From positions 59,055,001-59,119,000 of the forward strand of contig NC_134140.1 of NCBI RefSeq assembly GCF_033958435.1: a DNA stretch of 64,000 nt, read 5' to 3'. A program made the position numbers and the translations under genes. Source of the stretch: Carettochelys insculpta. Its lineage: Eukaryota; Chordata; Testudines; Carettochelyidae. Below the pieces are notes generated by a model. That model was not told the DNA's origin. It did no database searches and saw only the letters and a program-made list of their open reading frames with translations. This document shows, piece by piece, positions 48,845 through 59,799 of the stretch; position 1 is the first letter of the stretch; each line of letters opens with the position of its first letter.

Positions 48845-49940
48845 CTGGAAAAGGAACAACGTACAGGTAGGGGATCGCGGGGCAGGTCCGAGCCCCGCTG
48901 GGCGCTGGGGATGCCGAGCCCGAGGCGTGGAGCCGCTGAATGTCAACACGGCCCAGGTAAGCCAGTGAGCGGGTTATTTCCGCCCCCGCAGCTCGGCGAT
49001 CCAAAGGCGAGAGGTTCGCGGAGTGGGGGTCTCCCCGGGTGCCAAGGCTGTACCTACCCTTCTCCCTGCCGCGAGGGAAATCGGCGGAGTGCAAGGCTCG
49101 CAGGTACTGCACGGTCATTTCCAGGATCTCCGCTTTCTCCAGCTTGCCAGAGCTCTAAAAGACACCCGCGAAGCCCTCAGGAGACGCCCGGGGGGGCGCC
49201 GAGCCAGAGCCCTCCCGGCTGCGTCAGCCACACCCCTGGCTGCTCAATCCCGGGAGGGTGGACGCTCCAGGGGCTTTGAAACGCGAGTCACCTTCCTGGG
49301 ACGCGTCTGTGCCAGCAACTCCCCGGGGCCGCCCGGCCAGCCCAAGCGGCTCCCGGCCGCCCCCCGTTTCCCCCGGACACGCAGCGGCCTGGCACTGCCC
49401 CCCGGGTCACCGTGCCACGCGTCTGCGCGCTCCCTGGCGAGCCGCGGGGCGTACCTGCTTTGCCAAGGCCATTGGCACGGTCTTCCCCAGCTCGTTGAGG
49501 CAGCGATTGATCCGATCCCGCCTTCGTTTCTCGATCACCTTGTGGGACACCGGAGTCCGCTGGGGAACACACCACGCGGTCAGGCCCCGGGCGCGGGGAC
49601 GCTCCCCAGGGCGCGTTCCGACTTGAGCCGGCCAGATACCCTAACCTCAGGCCGGCCTCCGCCAAGCGGCTGCGTGGGGATCGCACTGGAGGGCTGCGGC
49701 CCTTGCGAAGCGCTGGGCCCAGCTCCTTGAGGTAGCGACTGACCCGACGCCGCCCCACGCCGCCCTCCCCAGCGGGGCTGTGGCCGAGGCGCAGCCTGGT
49801 GCGCTAAGCTGTTTCCCAAGCCAAGCACGAGGCCAGGCGACGGAGACCCAGCCCCGGCCCATCCACCGGAGGGCTGCGGCCGCCCCGGTGCGCACGGCGG
49901 GGCTCCCACTTACTTTCCGTTCCTTCGGCTTCGAGGCCAT
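48357..49940 (-). CDS. HELT: HELT, bHLH-Orange transcriptional repressor (4 exons, 238 aa)
   Basis: Exons on -: 49,914-49,940, 49,455-49,559, 49,058-49,154 and 48,357-48,844, all with GT/AG borders. In mammals HELT (Heslike/Megane) is a nuclear repressor binding E-boxes and needed for GABAergic neuron identity in the midbrain. Residues 14-66 form the bHLH: basic part HKVIEKRRRDRIN, then helix-loop-helix. The Pro typical of HES basic regions is absent. Residues about 82-121 form the Orange domain (NYFHYGYHECMKNLVHYL). The tail is Pro/Ser-rich, contains GLDRHYLNLIGH (210-221), and has no WRPW end, as expected for HELT. Human HELT is about 242 residues. The start ATG has A at -3 and G at +4. Introns are 354, 300 and 213 bp. 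No defect seen, so probably functional. Confidence 0.95.
49058..49154 (-). CDS. HELT: HELT coding exon 3 (loop and helix 2)
   Basis: 32 codons plus one base. Acceptor cttttag, donor gtaggt. Reads SSGKLEKAEILEMTVQYL and ends with RGREK plus the first base of an Ala codon shared with exon 4. Confidence 0.95.
49455..49559 (-). CDS. HELT: HELT coding exon 2 (basic region and helix 1)
   Basis: 35 codons between acceptor ccccag and donor gtacgc. Contains the DNA-contacting EKRRRDRIN run and helix 1, ending at ALAKQ. Confidence 0.95.
49914..49940 (-). CDS. HELT: HELT coding exon 1
   Basis: Encodes MASKPKERK followed by donor gtaagt, matching the very short first coding exon of vertebrate HELT. Confidence 0.92.
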
Positions 49941-50039
49941 GCTGGGGAGAGGCCGGCGGGGAGAGCCGGGCAGCGGGGAACCGCTGTGTCGCCTCAAGCG
50001 TCCCAGGTGGACTGGAGCCCCCCAACCTCCAGCGGGCGG

Positions 50040-50048
50040 CTTATAAAG
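50040..50048 (-). promoter_or_regulatory. TATA-like box of HELT
   Basis: CTTTATAAG on -, 100 bp before the start codon; a start site 25-30 bp further on would leave a 5' UTR of about 70 bases. Confidence 0.6.
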
Positions 50049-50215
50049 CGATCATTTCTGGGGGGCGACTGGGTGCATTCATGGCCTGCCTGATTCCCTC
50101 GGATTAGGGCGAGGCGTTGGGGGAATGTGTGCATTGCAGATCAGCCTTAAGGGAGCAAAAAAAAAATTGTTTTCAGTCCAGGGGGCGAGCAAGGGGCAGC
50201 TCAGCTTTGTTACTC

Positions 50216-50240
50216 CACGTGGCCCTCCCGGGGACACGTG
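50216..50240. promoter_or_regulatory. Two CACGTG E-boxes upstream of HELT
   Basis: CACGTG at 50,216-50,221 and 50,235-50,240, spaced 19 bp start to start and about 170-200 bp upstream of the TATA-like box. Palindromic class B/C E-boxes are bound by HES/HEY/HELT-type bHLH proteins, so feedback on HELT itself is possible. Confidence 0.5.
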
Positions 50241-50399
50241 ATCGCCCCCAGACTAACATTTGCATGGCAACAGGACTGAAGGGGAGCAGGGCGCAGCACC
50301 GCGCTAACGGCGCGTGAAACACAAGGTCTCCTCTGTCGTCCCCAGCGCCTGGTCTCTCTCACACGATCGCCTGTTTACAAATCCCAGGCGCCCCCCTCC

Positions 50400-52850
50400 C
50401 TCGCCTGGCCAAGCGCTGACTGCATTTTAAAGCCTGTCCAGAGTCATTACAGTAATTAAGTAAGCCCTTAATAGGCTGTTCCGCCCAGTTCAAGGGAGAG
50501 CCCTTGGAGACGGAGTGGCCCCGTTTGTTCCCAGGCTTTTCTCACACGACTTGGTGACACGTCCATCTTTATGAGAGATGGCAGCGAGGGTTTTTGTTTA
50601 CACCGCTTTATGTGCTGGGACACCCCGGCAGGTGTGGGACTGGGGGCTGGCACACGATCCCCCCGTCTCCCCTCCTCCCCTCTGCCGGCCCGGGGAGGCT
50701 CCCGCGAGCCTTTGGCACACGACGGTCCTTTTTGTGTGATGTGCGTCTGTGTGTTGTTGTTTTACTCCCCGGCTCCCCCCTTTGGAGAGGCTCAATTTGT
50801 AGCCTATTATCCTATAGGAAAATGTCCCATTGAAAAGTCTGAATAGTTTCATTGGGCCTAAATTTTAATAATGCGGGTCAAAGAAAAGAGGGGCAAATAA
50901 AGAGGAGATCGCAGCTGGTCTGAGAGTGCATTATTCGGTGTCACCTGCAAGAGGGGTCGCCTACAGACCCCCTATTCATTTGCCTAATTTTGGTCAATTT
51001 AACAAACTTCAGGAGAAATTATTGTGGCATTGTTCGGGAGGGTAAAGCTTTCTGATCGAATTAACAGCATGTTTTGATCCGGTAAATGTCATTAAAAAGA
51101 AAGAAACAATCGCGTTTAAAGGGCCCTGAGTTAAATGCGCCAAGTGGAGACGCCAAAGCGCACAGCTCACAAAGGGAGCAAGTAACTGCCACAGGGAACT
51201 TTTGTACACGCACATTGCTGAAGTTTTTACACAAAAAGGCATTATTTCATACTTGAATACGTTTAATCCAACAATTGTCTATTTTCTGCAAACATATTTT
51301 CACAGCATTGTTAACTTTTTATGGCCTCTGTTCTGGCAGCCGCGTTTCTCGCCTCGAGAGCGCAGAGGACTCCTTCACGGGGGGATGGCAGCGTTTGTCC
51401 CGGGGCGGGGGGGGGGGAGAAAGGGAGAATGGGCGAGCGAGGGGAAGTTGATCCCTCTCTTTTTAAGGGATTTAGGAGGAAAATATCGAAAACACACAAA
51501 CAGAAATCAGAGGAAATCAGCTGAAAGGAGGCTGGGAACCCCCCATCTCCACGGCCTCTGAGCGCGTTTCCATGGCTCGGTCACGGCTGCTTGCCACCTC
51601 CCTTGCTTTTCCTATAGGGGCTCCTTCTCCCCCCCACTCCACAAGAAACCCACTTTACACATGTACTAACTAAACGGCAGCTCTAAGGTGGATTGTGCCT
51701 CTACCCTGCGGAAGGAAATAAAAACCTCACTTGGAGGAGCCGGTTGGTAGGGGGTTGATCTATACTGCCAGTGTTTAGTCCTGCCCCTCTGGGACATGGT
51801 GCACTCCCCAGAGAAATATCATAAAAATGCCATTTGTTCCAGTCCTTTCAGCTCCAGCATATTTCTTCCAAAGAGCCACTTATTTGTATGTAGTGTGTTA
51901 CCTTATCCCCGCCCCTCCAATTAGTTGTAGTTTACGTGTGGAAAACCTGAGCCATCTGATTTTGCTCCATGGATAGCCCTAACTGGAAATACAGACTCTT
52001 GTTCTTGTTTCTCAGCAATGGTGACCCGCAGCCCTCAAGTGCAATATAGTCAAATATACTTAGTCCAACGATCAAACCTGAGGTTTCCCCATGCAAGGAG
52101 TTTAGAACCCTGCACGGCTAAAACAAGAAAGTCATTTTGTAACAGCATCTTCCCAAATGTTTTCATGCCAGACTGGATGCAAGCTCGGAAACTCCAGCGT
52201 GCTGCTCTGTTTGCAGTAGATAATTCTTTCGGGACGCTTGTAGGTTTCAGTATATTCAGTCTCACACAATGGGATTAAAAACTAACCGTTATCATCCAAA
52301 TTAACTAAACTGTGAATAGCAAATGTGAGGGGGCTTCCCCCCTTCTTTCTTCTTTCCTTCGCCAGCCGAGATGGAGTTGATCCTCTTACAGCCTGTGTTA
52401 ACCAGCAGCTGCAGGCATCAGCAAGACAACTTTTTACACCACTAGACTTGTTTATTTTCTTCTTTTCTGCCGCAGAGTCGCAACCCCAAGCCACTCTGCC
52501 GGTTCCGTCTGGCAGCGAAGGCTGGGAAGGAGCGGCCTGACCTTTACAAGTGGGTTTGCTAGGTGTGGGGCTGGTGCAGTTGGAGAACTGCAAATGTTAC
52601 GGTTTAGGAACTCGGACACGTTTGCATTTTTCTTTTCCTTATAGCTCGGATCGCAGGGAGAAGAAAAGCTCCAGCAGAATTTAGGAGCTGGTGGGGAAAT
52701 CTCCCTCACCCCCTCGCACTCTTTGCAGCGCCTCCAGAGGAGAGGAGTATTTATTTGCCCTTTAAACCCCCCTGCAATGACGCTGGATTCTCCTAGAGCA
52801 AGACTGTGCTCGGTTCGCTGCCCCGCTACCTGTCCCGCACTGTCCTCAGT
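50400..52850. other. Repeat-poor HELT 5' flank
   Basis: No transposon ends recognised. Includes AT-rich blocks with homeodomain-like motifs (cagtaattaagt near 50,450; ttaataatg near 50,864) and a GGTCAAAG word near 50,876. Candidate enhancer DNA; no exon identified. Confidence 0.45.
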
Positions 52851-53560
52851 CGCTTTTGCCCGCATTTCTCTCTTCCGATAGGAGACCGCGGTGGGTGACG
52901 CCTTTAGCTGGCGCAGACGTTAGTGAACCACAACGCGCTTGGCACCTGCACGCGGTACGCGCCCAGCGGGCTGAAGCTCTCAGCTCGGAGAAATAGCCCA
53001 ATGGGGCCTTTCCTCTGTCCTTTAGGACCGCCGCCCCCAGGGCATGAAGGGCCCGAGCCTGCAATCAGGGGCCCAGCGCGCAGTGGCTTTCCTGCGGGCA
53101 GGATCCTCCATTCAGCAAGAGGCCAGGGGGCGCAGTCACCGCAGCTATTGGTGGGGTGGGTCCCGGTCCCGCCCGAGCAGGGCGCTGGGGCTGCCCCGGG
53201 CTGGTGCTGGGCTCCCTCCGCGCGGAACCCGGCCGCTCCCGCCTGCTGCGAAGGACGCCCCGGGGGAAGGAACAGAGAGGAGCGCGGGTTTGCACAGACG
53301 CAGGCGCGTTGGGGCTGGGGCGCGGCCGGGCCCGGCCCCTCTAGCTCCCCAGAGCCGGGCGCCGCGGGCGGGAAAGTGCCCCGCGCCGCCTGCAGTGGCT
53401 GGCGGGCGGGCTGGCCCGGAGGCGCCTCCCTCCGGCCTTTGCAGCAGCTGCCCCCGGTTGTAAACTAGTCAGCCCCCTTCACCAGCCCAAGTCACACCCC
53501 AGCCCGTTCGCGCCATTTGCAGCTGACCGTGTGAGGGGCCGGGCCGGGCAGTACCATCTT
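52850..53560. promoter_or_regulatory. CpG island upstream of HELT
   Basis: A second CpG-dense block about 3 kb upstream of HELT. Open frames of 100-180 codons on both strands reflect GC content, and no domain is seen. Could be an alternative promoter or a noncoding-RNA start. Confidence 0.5.
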
Positions 53561-53574
53561 GCCAGGCCCCAGGA

Positions 53575-54965
53575 GAGCTGATGAAGGCAAAGTAATGCAC
53601 ATGGGCAACTAGCAACCCCACTGCCGGGGTAAAAGGTGGGTCTCGCTGAGCTCTGGCCAGGCAAGAGAGAGATCTTGGAGTCCTTGGGGACAGGTCTCTG
53701 AAAACAGCCAGTCAGGGTGCAGCAGTAGCCCTCAGGAAAGCAAGGTTAGGCCATGTTAAAACAGAGAGAGCAGTGGTGTCCACACACCCACCCCAGCCAG
53801 GTGCCCCCCCCCCCCAGAGCCAGGCAGCACCCCGGCCAGCCAGGCACCCTCCCCACCATGCAAAGTGCTGGTGACTGACCGGAGCCGCTCCTGCTGCCGC
53901 TGGAGCCACCATGTGCAAGCAAGCCACCCTGCAGCTGAGCCACGTGCCCCATGCTGGAGCTGAGCCGCCCCATGTTTGCTGCGCCATGGCTGGAGCTGAG
54001 CTAAACTCACTGCGCAAGCCACCCAGTGGCTGGAGCCTCCCCGCAGAAGCCGGCCCTCATGGCTAGAGCCAAGCTGCCCCAGCAGCTGGAGCCCCCACCA
54101 CAAGCCGTGTGGGGCCACCAGAGCCGCAGGAGGAGCCACCTCTGCTGCTGCCCCCATGCGCTTGTCCTACCAAGTAGTGAGGCACGTGTGGGGAGCTGGC
54201 AGAGAGCTATCCATGTGTGCGGCTTTGATTAGCTGCTTCACCACACAGCAGTGTCCAGTTGGCCACATGTGGGGACTGGAAATCATATTGGACACCGTGA
54301 GAATAGAGAATAAGACAGGAGAATATCTTACTGCCTCTCTGTGAATCCACAGTACACCCATATCACCAGTACTGCATGCAGACATGGTCGCCTCACCTCA
54401 AAAAGATATTTTGGCCTTGGAGAAAGTTCAGAAGGCAGCAACAAAAATGCTTAAGGTTTGGAATGGCTGCTATTTGAGGAGAGATTAAAAAGATTGGGAG
54501 TTTTCATTTAGAAAGGAGGACACTACGGAGGAAATGACTGAGGTGTGGAGAACCTATAAGTAAGGAATGGTATTTACTTGTTCCGATAACACAAGAACTA
54601 TGGGCCACCAAAATGAAATGAATATGAAACGGATTTAAAGCCAGCAAAAGGAAGTATTTCTTCATACAATGCACAGTCAACCTGTGGAACTCCTTGCCAG
54701 AGGGTGTTGTGAAGACCAGGACTTTAATATGGTTCAGAAAAGAACTAGATACATATGTGATGGATAGGTCCGGGTAGCCAGGATGGGTAGGTCTGGTGTT
54801 CATAGCTTCTGTCAGAAGCTGGGAATGGGTGACAGAATGGATCACTTGGTGATTGCCTTTTCTGTTCATTCCCTCTGGGAGGCCTGGCATTAGCCACTGT
54901 CGGGGAACAGGATGCTGGGCTAGATGGATCTTTGGTCTGACCCATTACGGCCATTCTTGCGTTGT
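53575..54965 (+). mobile_element. CR1 LINE 3' part, split by a hAT element
   Basis: The left part (53,575-53,770) reads EGKVMHMGN then DLGVLGDRSLKTASQ; the right part (54,300-54,965) reads IENKTGEYLTAS, then VLHADMVASPQKDILALEKV, ending in the CR1 3' region with ggatgctgggctagatgga. The two parts join across the hAT insert. Frameshifts and stops are present. Confidence 0.82.
53771..54299. mobile_element. Non-autonomous hAT-type element inside CR1
   Basis: Starts CAGTGGTGTCCAC and ends with inverted TTGGACACCGTG; flanks agagagag and agaataga are similar 8-mers. Ala/Pro-rich chance frames inside resemble those of the copy at 26,492. Confidence 0.72.
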
Positions 54966-55790
54966 TGTTCTGATGAAGGCTGAAATAGAAATGATCCAGC
55001 ATGAGCAAAGGAGCAAAACTTAAGAGCCACACTTACTTCCTGAGCCAATGTAAGAAACAAAAGACTCATCCCCAGGATTGCCTGTCATAGTCTCTGCATA
55101 GCCCAGGATAAAGCTCCAAATATGCTGAGTAGCTCTGCATAGGGACCCAGAGAAACAGAGGAGCCACTTATCGCATCTCACCTAGGACAAAGGGGACACC
55201 CTCAAACAAGAAACCACCACACTGGAAGGGAAAAAAATCAGGAAAGTTACTTGGAATTCAGGTAAGAAATTAGAAGTTGGTCCAATAAAATATATTGCCT
55301 CATCCATCTTGTCTTTCCAATATCCTGGGACTAACAGGGCTACAATAACACTGCATACCTCAATAGGTCTTTTATAGAGAGACTGAGATACTTATCCTTA
55401 GATTAATCTCGCTGCTTTATTTGAACCCAGGTGTATTTTCAAAAGGAGACTTACCAAAAATGGGGCAACATTCTACTGTGATAGGCTGGGTGAAGCAGTT
55501 TATTTTTTCTTGGTTTTTTTTGATTTTTTTAACCTTTATCTGCATTAATTCACTAATGTAGGACTCTAGATTTTAGGTTCATCTTACTCATTTTAGTAGC
55601 CTTCTTGATGTAATTGGTGCATCATCTGTACTCAGTATGAATGAGGTGAACAGGTGAACAGGAAGAGCCATACTGATTAAAAAGGAAACTAACAAAGCAT
55701 TAACTACGGCAATGGGTACTGTGATGTTCTGTGGAGGACCTGGTAGGCTGTTTAGATTTGTGTTAGCAAAACAAATCTAATGAGGCTAAT
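54966..55790. other. Intergenic DNA, nothing recognised
   Basis: No gene or repeat end found. Confidence 0.4.
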
Positions 55791-55929
55791 TAGCAATGGA
55801 TTGTGGAACAGTAAACCCCACTTTACATATCTTCATGGTGCATGAAACTTGCTTTAGTGTGACTTTCGCACAGTGTGAAGCTGCTGGGCTGTCAGCCTGC
55901 CTAGTTTCCTACAGCGGTGGGCAGCTAGG

Positions 55930-56530
55930 CAGACAAAGAGCCCCTTCCCTATGCCTTCCCAGAGCACCACTAGGCGCCACTCTGGGAAGGCAGGGAGAAG
56001 GCTTTTAGCCCACCTAGCTGCCTGCCTTCCCAGAGCAGCACTGCTGTCAGGTTGGGAAGGTAGGGAGAAGGGTTTTAGCCCCCTAGCTGCCTGCTGTTGC
56101 AGGCAGTTAATGGGGCTAAAATCCCCTTCTTCCCCCTCCTGCCAGGCTCAATCCCTCATGGCCCCAACTCACCCCCCGACCATGCTGGGGGCTCTGGCTC
56201 CAACCCACACATGGGCCTTAGGTTCCAGCCCCCCGCCCACGCTCGGGTGTGCACAGGGCTTGGCTCCTACCCTGTACCCACCACCCCCACGGACCCAGCT
56301 CCAATCCCCGAGCTGGCTCAACCCCCTGCCCAACCCCCTGCATCCCAGCTTCAACCCCCCCACACCCTATCTCAACTCCACCCCCTTGCCCCTCGCAACC
56401 CTAACCCACCCCAGGCTTAGCCCCACCATCCCCCTACCACACCCCAACCCACTGCCCAAGCCCCCAACTTACGCGGACTTCGAGGTACACAGGGGATGAG
56501 CGGAACAGAGCCCTTGTGTATCTCAGGGGA
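55930..56530. mobile_element. Probable Tigger-like element, GC-rich
   Basis: The right end, read on -, is cagtagtcccctgagata, the style of pogo/Tigger ends, near 56,530. The left part holds three imperfect copies of a unit with cttcccagagcacca / gggaaggcagggagaagg (55,940-56,095). The left end is not certain. Confidence 0.45.
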
Positions 56531-57713
56531 CTACTGTATAATGCTGGAAACCCAAGTCCAATGTCTAATCCACTTCACTCGTTACTGTAGGAATGCAGAG
56601 GAGGTAACAGATTTAGCCGATAGCAGAGTATCTTAATCATTTGACAGAGTCTTTTCTGGCTTCTCAGAAGTAGTTGCCTGAAAGGAAAACATTAGAAAGA
56701 GTAAAGTTCTTCAATTCGTAAGACCATACTTGGTTTTGCTAAACAAGGTCAACCATGGTCCGAGAATTTGAGAGAGAGATCTCAGGAAGTACCACAGCAC
56801 GACTGGAAAGTATTGTTGATGATCCATTTTCATAGCCTTTCCCTGAGTTCATGATCACCCAGTGCCCCAGCTTGACACTGTGGAGGGGGAAGATGATGAG
56901 GTTTGGCTGAAAATTAAAACTGTGTTCCTGATCTATGTAATTATCAAATAGCTCACAACACTTTTTTTGCAGTAGTGTATTTGAGGGAGCTGTAATCCTG
57001 GTGTTCTATCCAAATCCATTTGAGATAATTACAATCTTCCCACAAAAACTACACCTATATTTTCAAATGGGTGTGATACTATTTTTCACTCACTGTTCTA
57101 TGTACTGTCACATTCTACCCCAGAAGTAGCTGCATTTTAGTACTGAGTGAAGTTATCAGTGTAATTTCTGTAGTTGGTAAATCATTTTGTAAATTTGGAA
57201 TTCTTTGGCCCTCTGGTAAATACAAGATCTGAGTCCACCAAATCATTGCAACAGTCTTCTTTAATGCAATGTCAATCATTTTATTGAGACTAGACCTCTT
57301 GCTAAACTTCATTTAAAAAAAAGACTCTGTGCATCCAGAAAATTACATTTTGCGGTCACAGAAGCTATACAAATAAGAGCCCAAATCCAAAGTCCTGCCT
57401 CAAGAAAACTACCTTTTACGTGTTTAGGCATTCTGGTACCTGTGGCTGACATTGTATACATGTGCTAACAGAGAGACAGATTTCAGTGTGAACTTCACCC
57501 GAATAAAGATGACAAGATTTGGCTCTGTACAGGGATGTACACTGCCAGCACTGACAAGTAGGAAGTTAATGAGGCTTTTAGAACCAATTAGCCCCAACTG
57601 CTACACCTGCAGCAGATGTTAGCTGTTGTGAGCGGCATGAAAAGGAGGCAACTTAGCTCAGGTAAGGTTTGATTTAGGTAGAGGAGTAGAGCTCTGATTC
57701 CTCCTCTGATACA
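56531..57713. other. Intergenic DNA, nothing recognised
   Basis: AT-rich, no supported feature. Confidence 0.4.
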
Positions 57714-57721
57714 GTTTATTG

Positions 57722-58713
57722 CAGGGCTCTCAAATCTCATGGTCTAGGAGGTGCTGTCTGCGGTCCAGGTAGTTCCAGAATCCGTGCTGTGCATGGCTGC
57801 TGCCACGTGAGTCTCTGTGCCTCTAGAGGGTGTCCATATCCTTCCCCCCACAAATCCAGGCCCTGCTCCACTCCTGCCCTGCCTTTCCCTGCCCACGTTC
57901 TGCCCTCTCCCCCACATCTCACTCCTTCCTAGAATCCTGGACGTAGCATCAGGGATTACTGGTGGTTGTGTGTGGGGGGGTGAGGCAGGAAGCAGCGCGG
58001 CGTGGCACCAGGCGTCGGGCTCACGTGTCAATGTGGCGGAGGGAGCTGGGGGGAAGTAGAGTGGCACGGAATTTTCTGCTTCTCTCCACAGCCATCTCCC
58101 AGGGTGCTCCACTGTGGCGGTGGCAAGTGCAGAGCCCCAGCCCCGGTGCGGGCTGGTCTGGGGAGTGACAGTGGAGCAGAACATTCTGTGGGATAGTTCC
58201 ATTTGCCTGTGGCTCCCGCCACCAAGGCTGCCGGCCCCACCCTTCCGAGCTGTGCAGGCTAACCTGAGTATGGGGAACCATCCTGTCCAAAGGACAGTTG
58301 GGGTGGCTACTCCAGCTCCCCGCAAAGCGTGGGGCCCACGGTGGCCATGCAGAACCATCCCATGGATGTGTGACAGCTGGGCACACACCTCCCCTGGACC
58401 ATAGGGATGTGCTGGCAGTGGTGCAGAGCTAGCTCCTGGAAGCTACCCTAGCTCTGCTTCACCACTGGTGGTGGCACTGGGAGCCCCCCAGGGGGTTTTA
58501 CATTGCCTGGGGCGTCAGGCATAGTGGGGGGGATGCACAGAGGGGGAGTGCACTGTCCAGCAGGTCGAGCTGGGAGAGGCATGCGGGAGGGTGTGCATGG
58601 AGGACCCCCCGCGCTTGCCCCTGGAGCTCTGCTGGGGGGTGGTGCCTGCTAGTCCACTAGGAGGATCTGAGGACTGGCACTAGCCCTCAGGTAAATTGCG
58701 TTTGAGACCCTTG
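57722..58713. mobile_element. Probable hAT-type non-autonomous element, 992 bp
   Basis: Starts CAGGGCTCTCAAA and ends with inverted TTTGAGACCCTTG. Flanking octamers are not clearly alike. The GC-rich interior has a 214-codon frame on - without any domain. Confidence 0.55.
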
Positions 58714-58721
58714 GTTCAGTT

Positions 58722-59240
58722 TTTGAGTCAGCTCACAGGCTAGATAAGCGCTGACAGAGAGGGACTGACCAATAGAGTGCTGTCAGATTACCAGGCCTAG
58801 GCAGAAGGGCAGGGTCCTGCTGGAGACTGATTGGATGACCCTGTTTTGAGTATTTAGCTTTCTATTTTTGGGCCTTTGATACTTTGGAAGGTGTGGGGCT
58901 CATGTGTGGCTTGGCCGGAGAGCTAAACCACAACTGTGTCGTGCCCTTCAAGCCGCGCTGACTGTTGGAGACTCTGTTACAAGGTAACTAGTGACATATT
59001 GGGCCACAAGTGGGAATCATACCAGTGGGCTTTGTCACAGGCTCAGAACTACAGGGGTGCTATCAACAATCATGCGTATAACATTTATGCCTGTCGTTCC
59101 ATTCCCCCTTCCCGCTTTTTTAGGTTGACTTTTACCCAAGTGGTAATAAACTGAACACCCTGGCTTCAAATGTAGGCATCTGCAATATAAGCAAAGCTTT
59201 AGATGCAAACCATCTCTGTCACAGTCTTTTGACTCTAGGC
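58722..59240. other. Intergenic DNA, nothing recognised
   Basis: No supported gene or repeat boundary. Confidence 0.4.
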
Positions 59241-59673
59241 CAGCAGTTCCCAACCTTTTTCAGATGGGGACCCATTCTAACAATTCAGGAAGTCTTAGTG
59301 ACCCATGGCAATTCACCAGGGCTGCTAGCCTGGTTGGATCCCCCAAGCCCTCTGGCTCCCAGCAGGTAGAGCACACAGGGGTAGCTCTCAGCTCCCTGCT
59401 GTGCTGAACCAATAGGACTTAGTTTAATTGGTTTAACAGTTGTTAAGCTGATTAACTCAAGTGTTAAGCTTTCAGCACCAGGCATAAGGTAATTGCTATC
59501 TCTGTTGATAGAGATAGCTGCCACCTCCAGCAGCTGTCTCTACTGATAGATAGTTGCCAGAGGCGGCAGCATTAAAAAACCGCAAATGGCTCCTTTAAGA
59601 GCCACACGCAGCTCCGAGTTCAGCTGGTGACCCTTCAAAAATCTAATTGCGACCCATAGGTTGGGAATACCTG
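59241..59673. mobile_element. Non-autonomous hAT-type element
   Basis: Starts CAGCAGTTCCCAACC and ends with inverted GGTTGGGAATACCTG. Shares interior words (ggggacccattct, ctctgttgatagagatagct) with the copy at 22,303-23,001. Confidence 0.7.
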
Positions 59674-59799
59674 GACGAGGCTCAGGGGAAGCAGGGGGTA
59701 ATCAAATATTACCCTCCCTCTCAGGAAAACGGTTTGTTTAAAGGAGAGAGTGAACATTCCTAGTATTGCCAACCCCAGGCGTTCGTAAATCACCAACCA

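Larger units (their letters stand above)
48400..50400. promoter_or_regulatory. CpG island over HELT
   Basis: High GC and frequent CG across the whole gene and its promoter. This pattern is common for developmental transcription factor genes under Polycomb control. Confidence 0.7.

Noticed and set aside
49288..49909. Minus-strand frames of 109-156 codons overlapping HELT introns
   Set aside because: They are intron read-throughs or antisense shadows; the HELT exon model explains the conserved parts.
57744..58388. 214-codon minus-strand frame
   Set aside because: Inside a hAT-like non-autonomous element, with strong overlapping frames on +, no domain.
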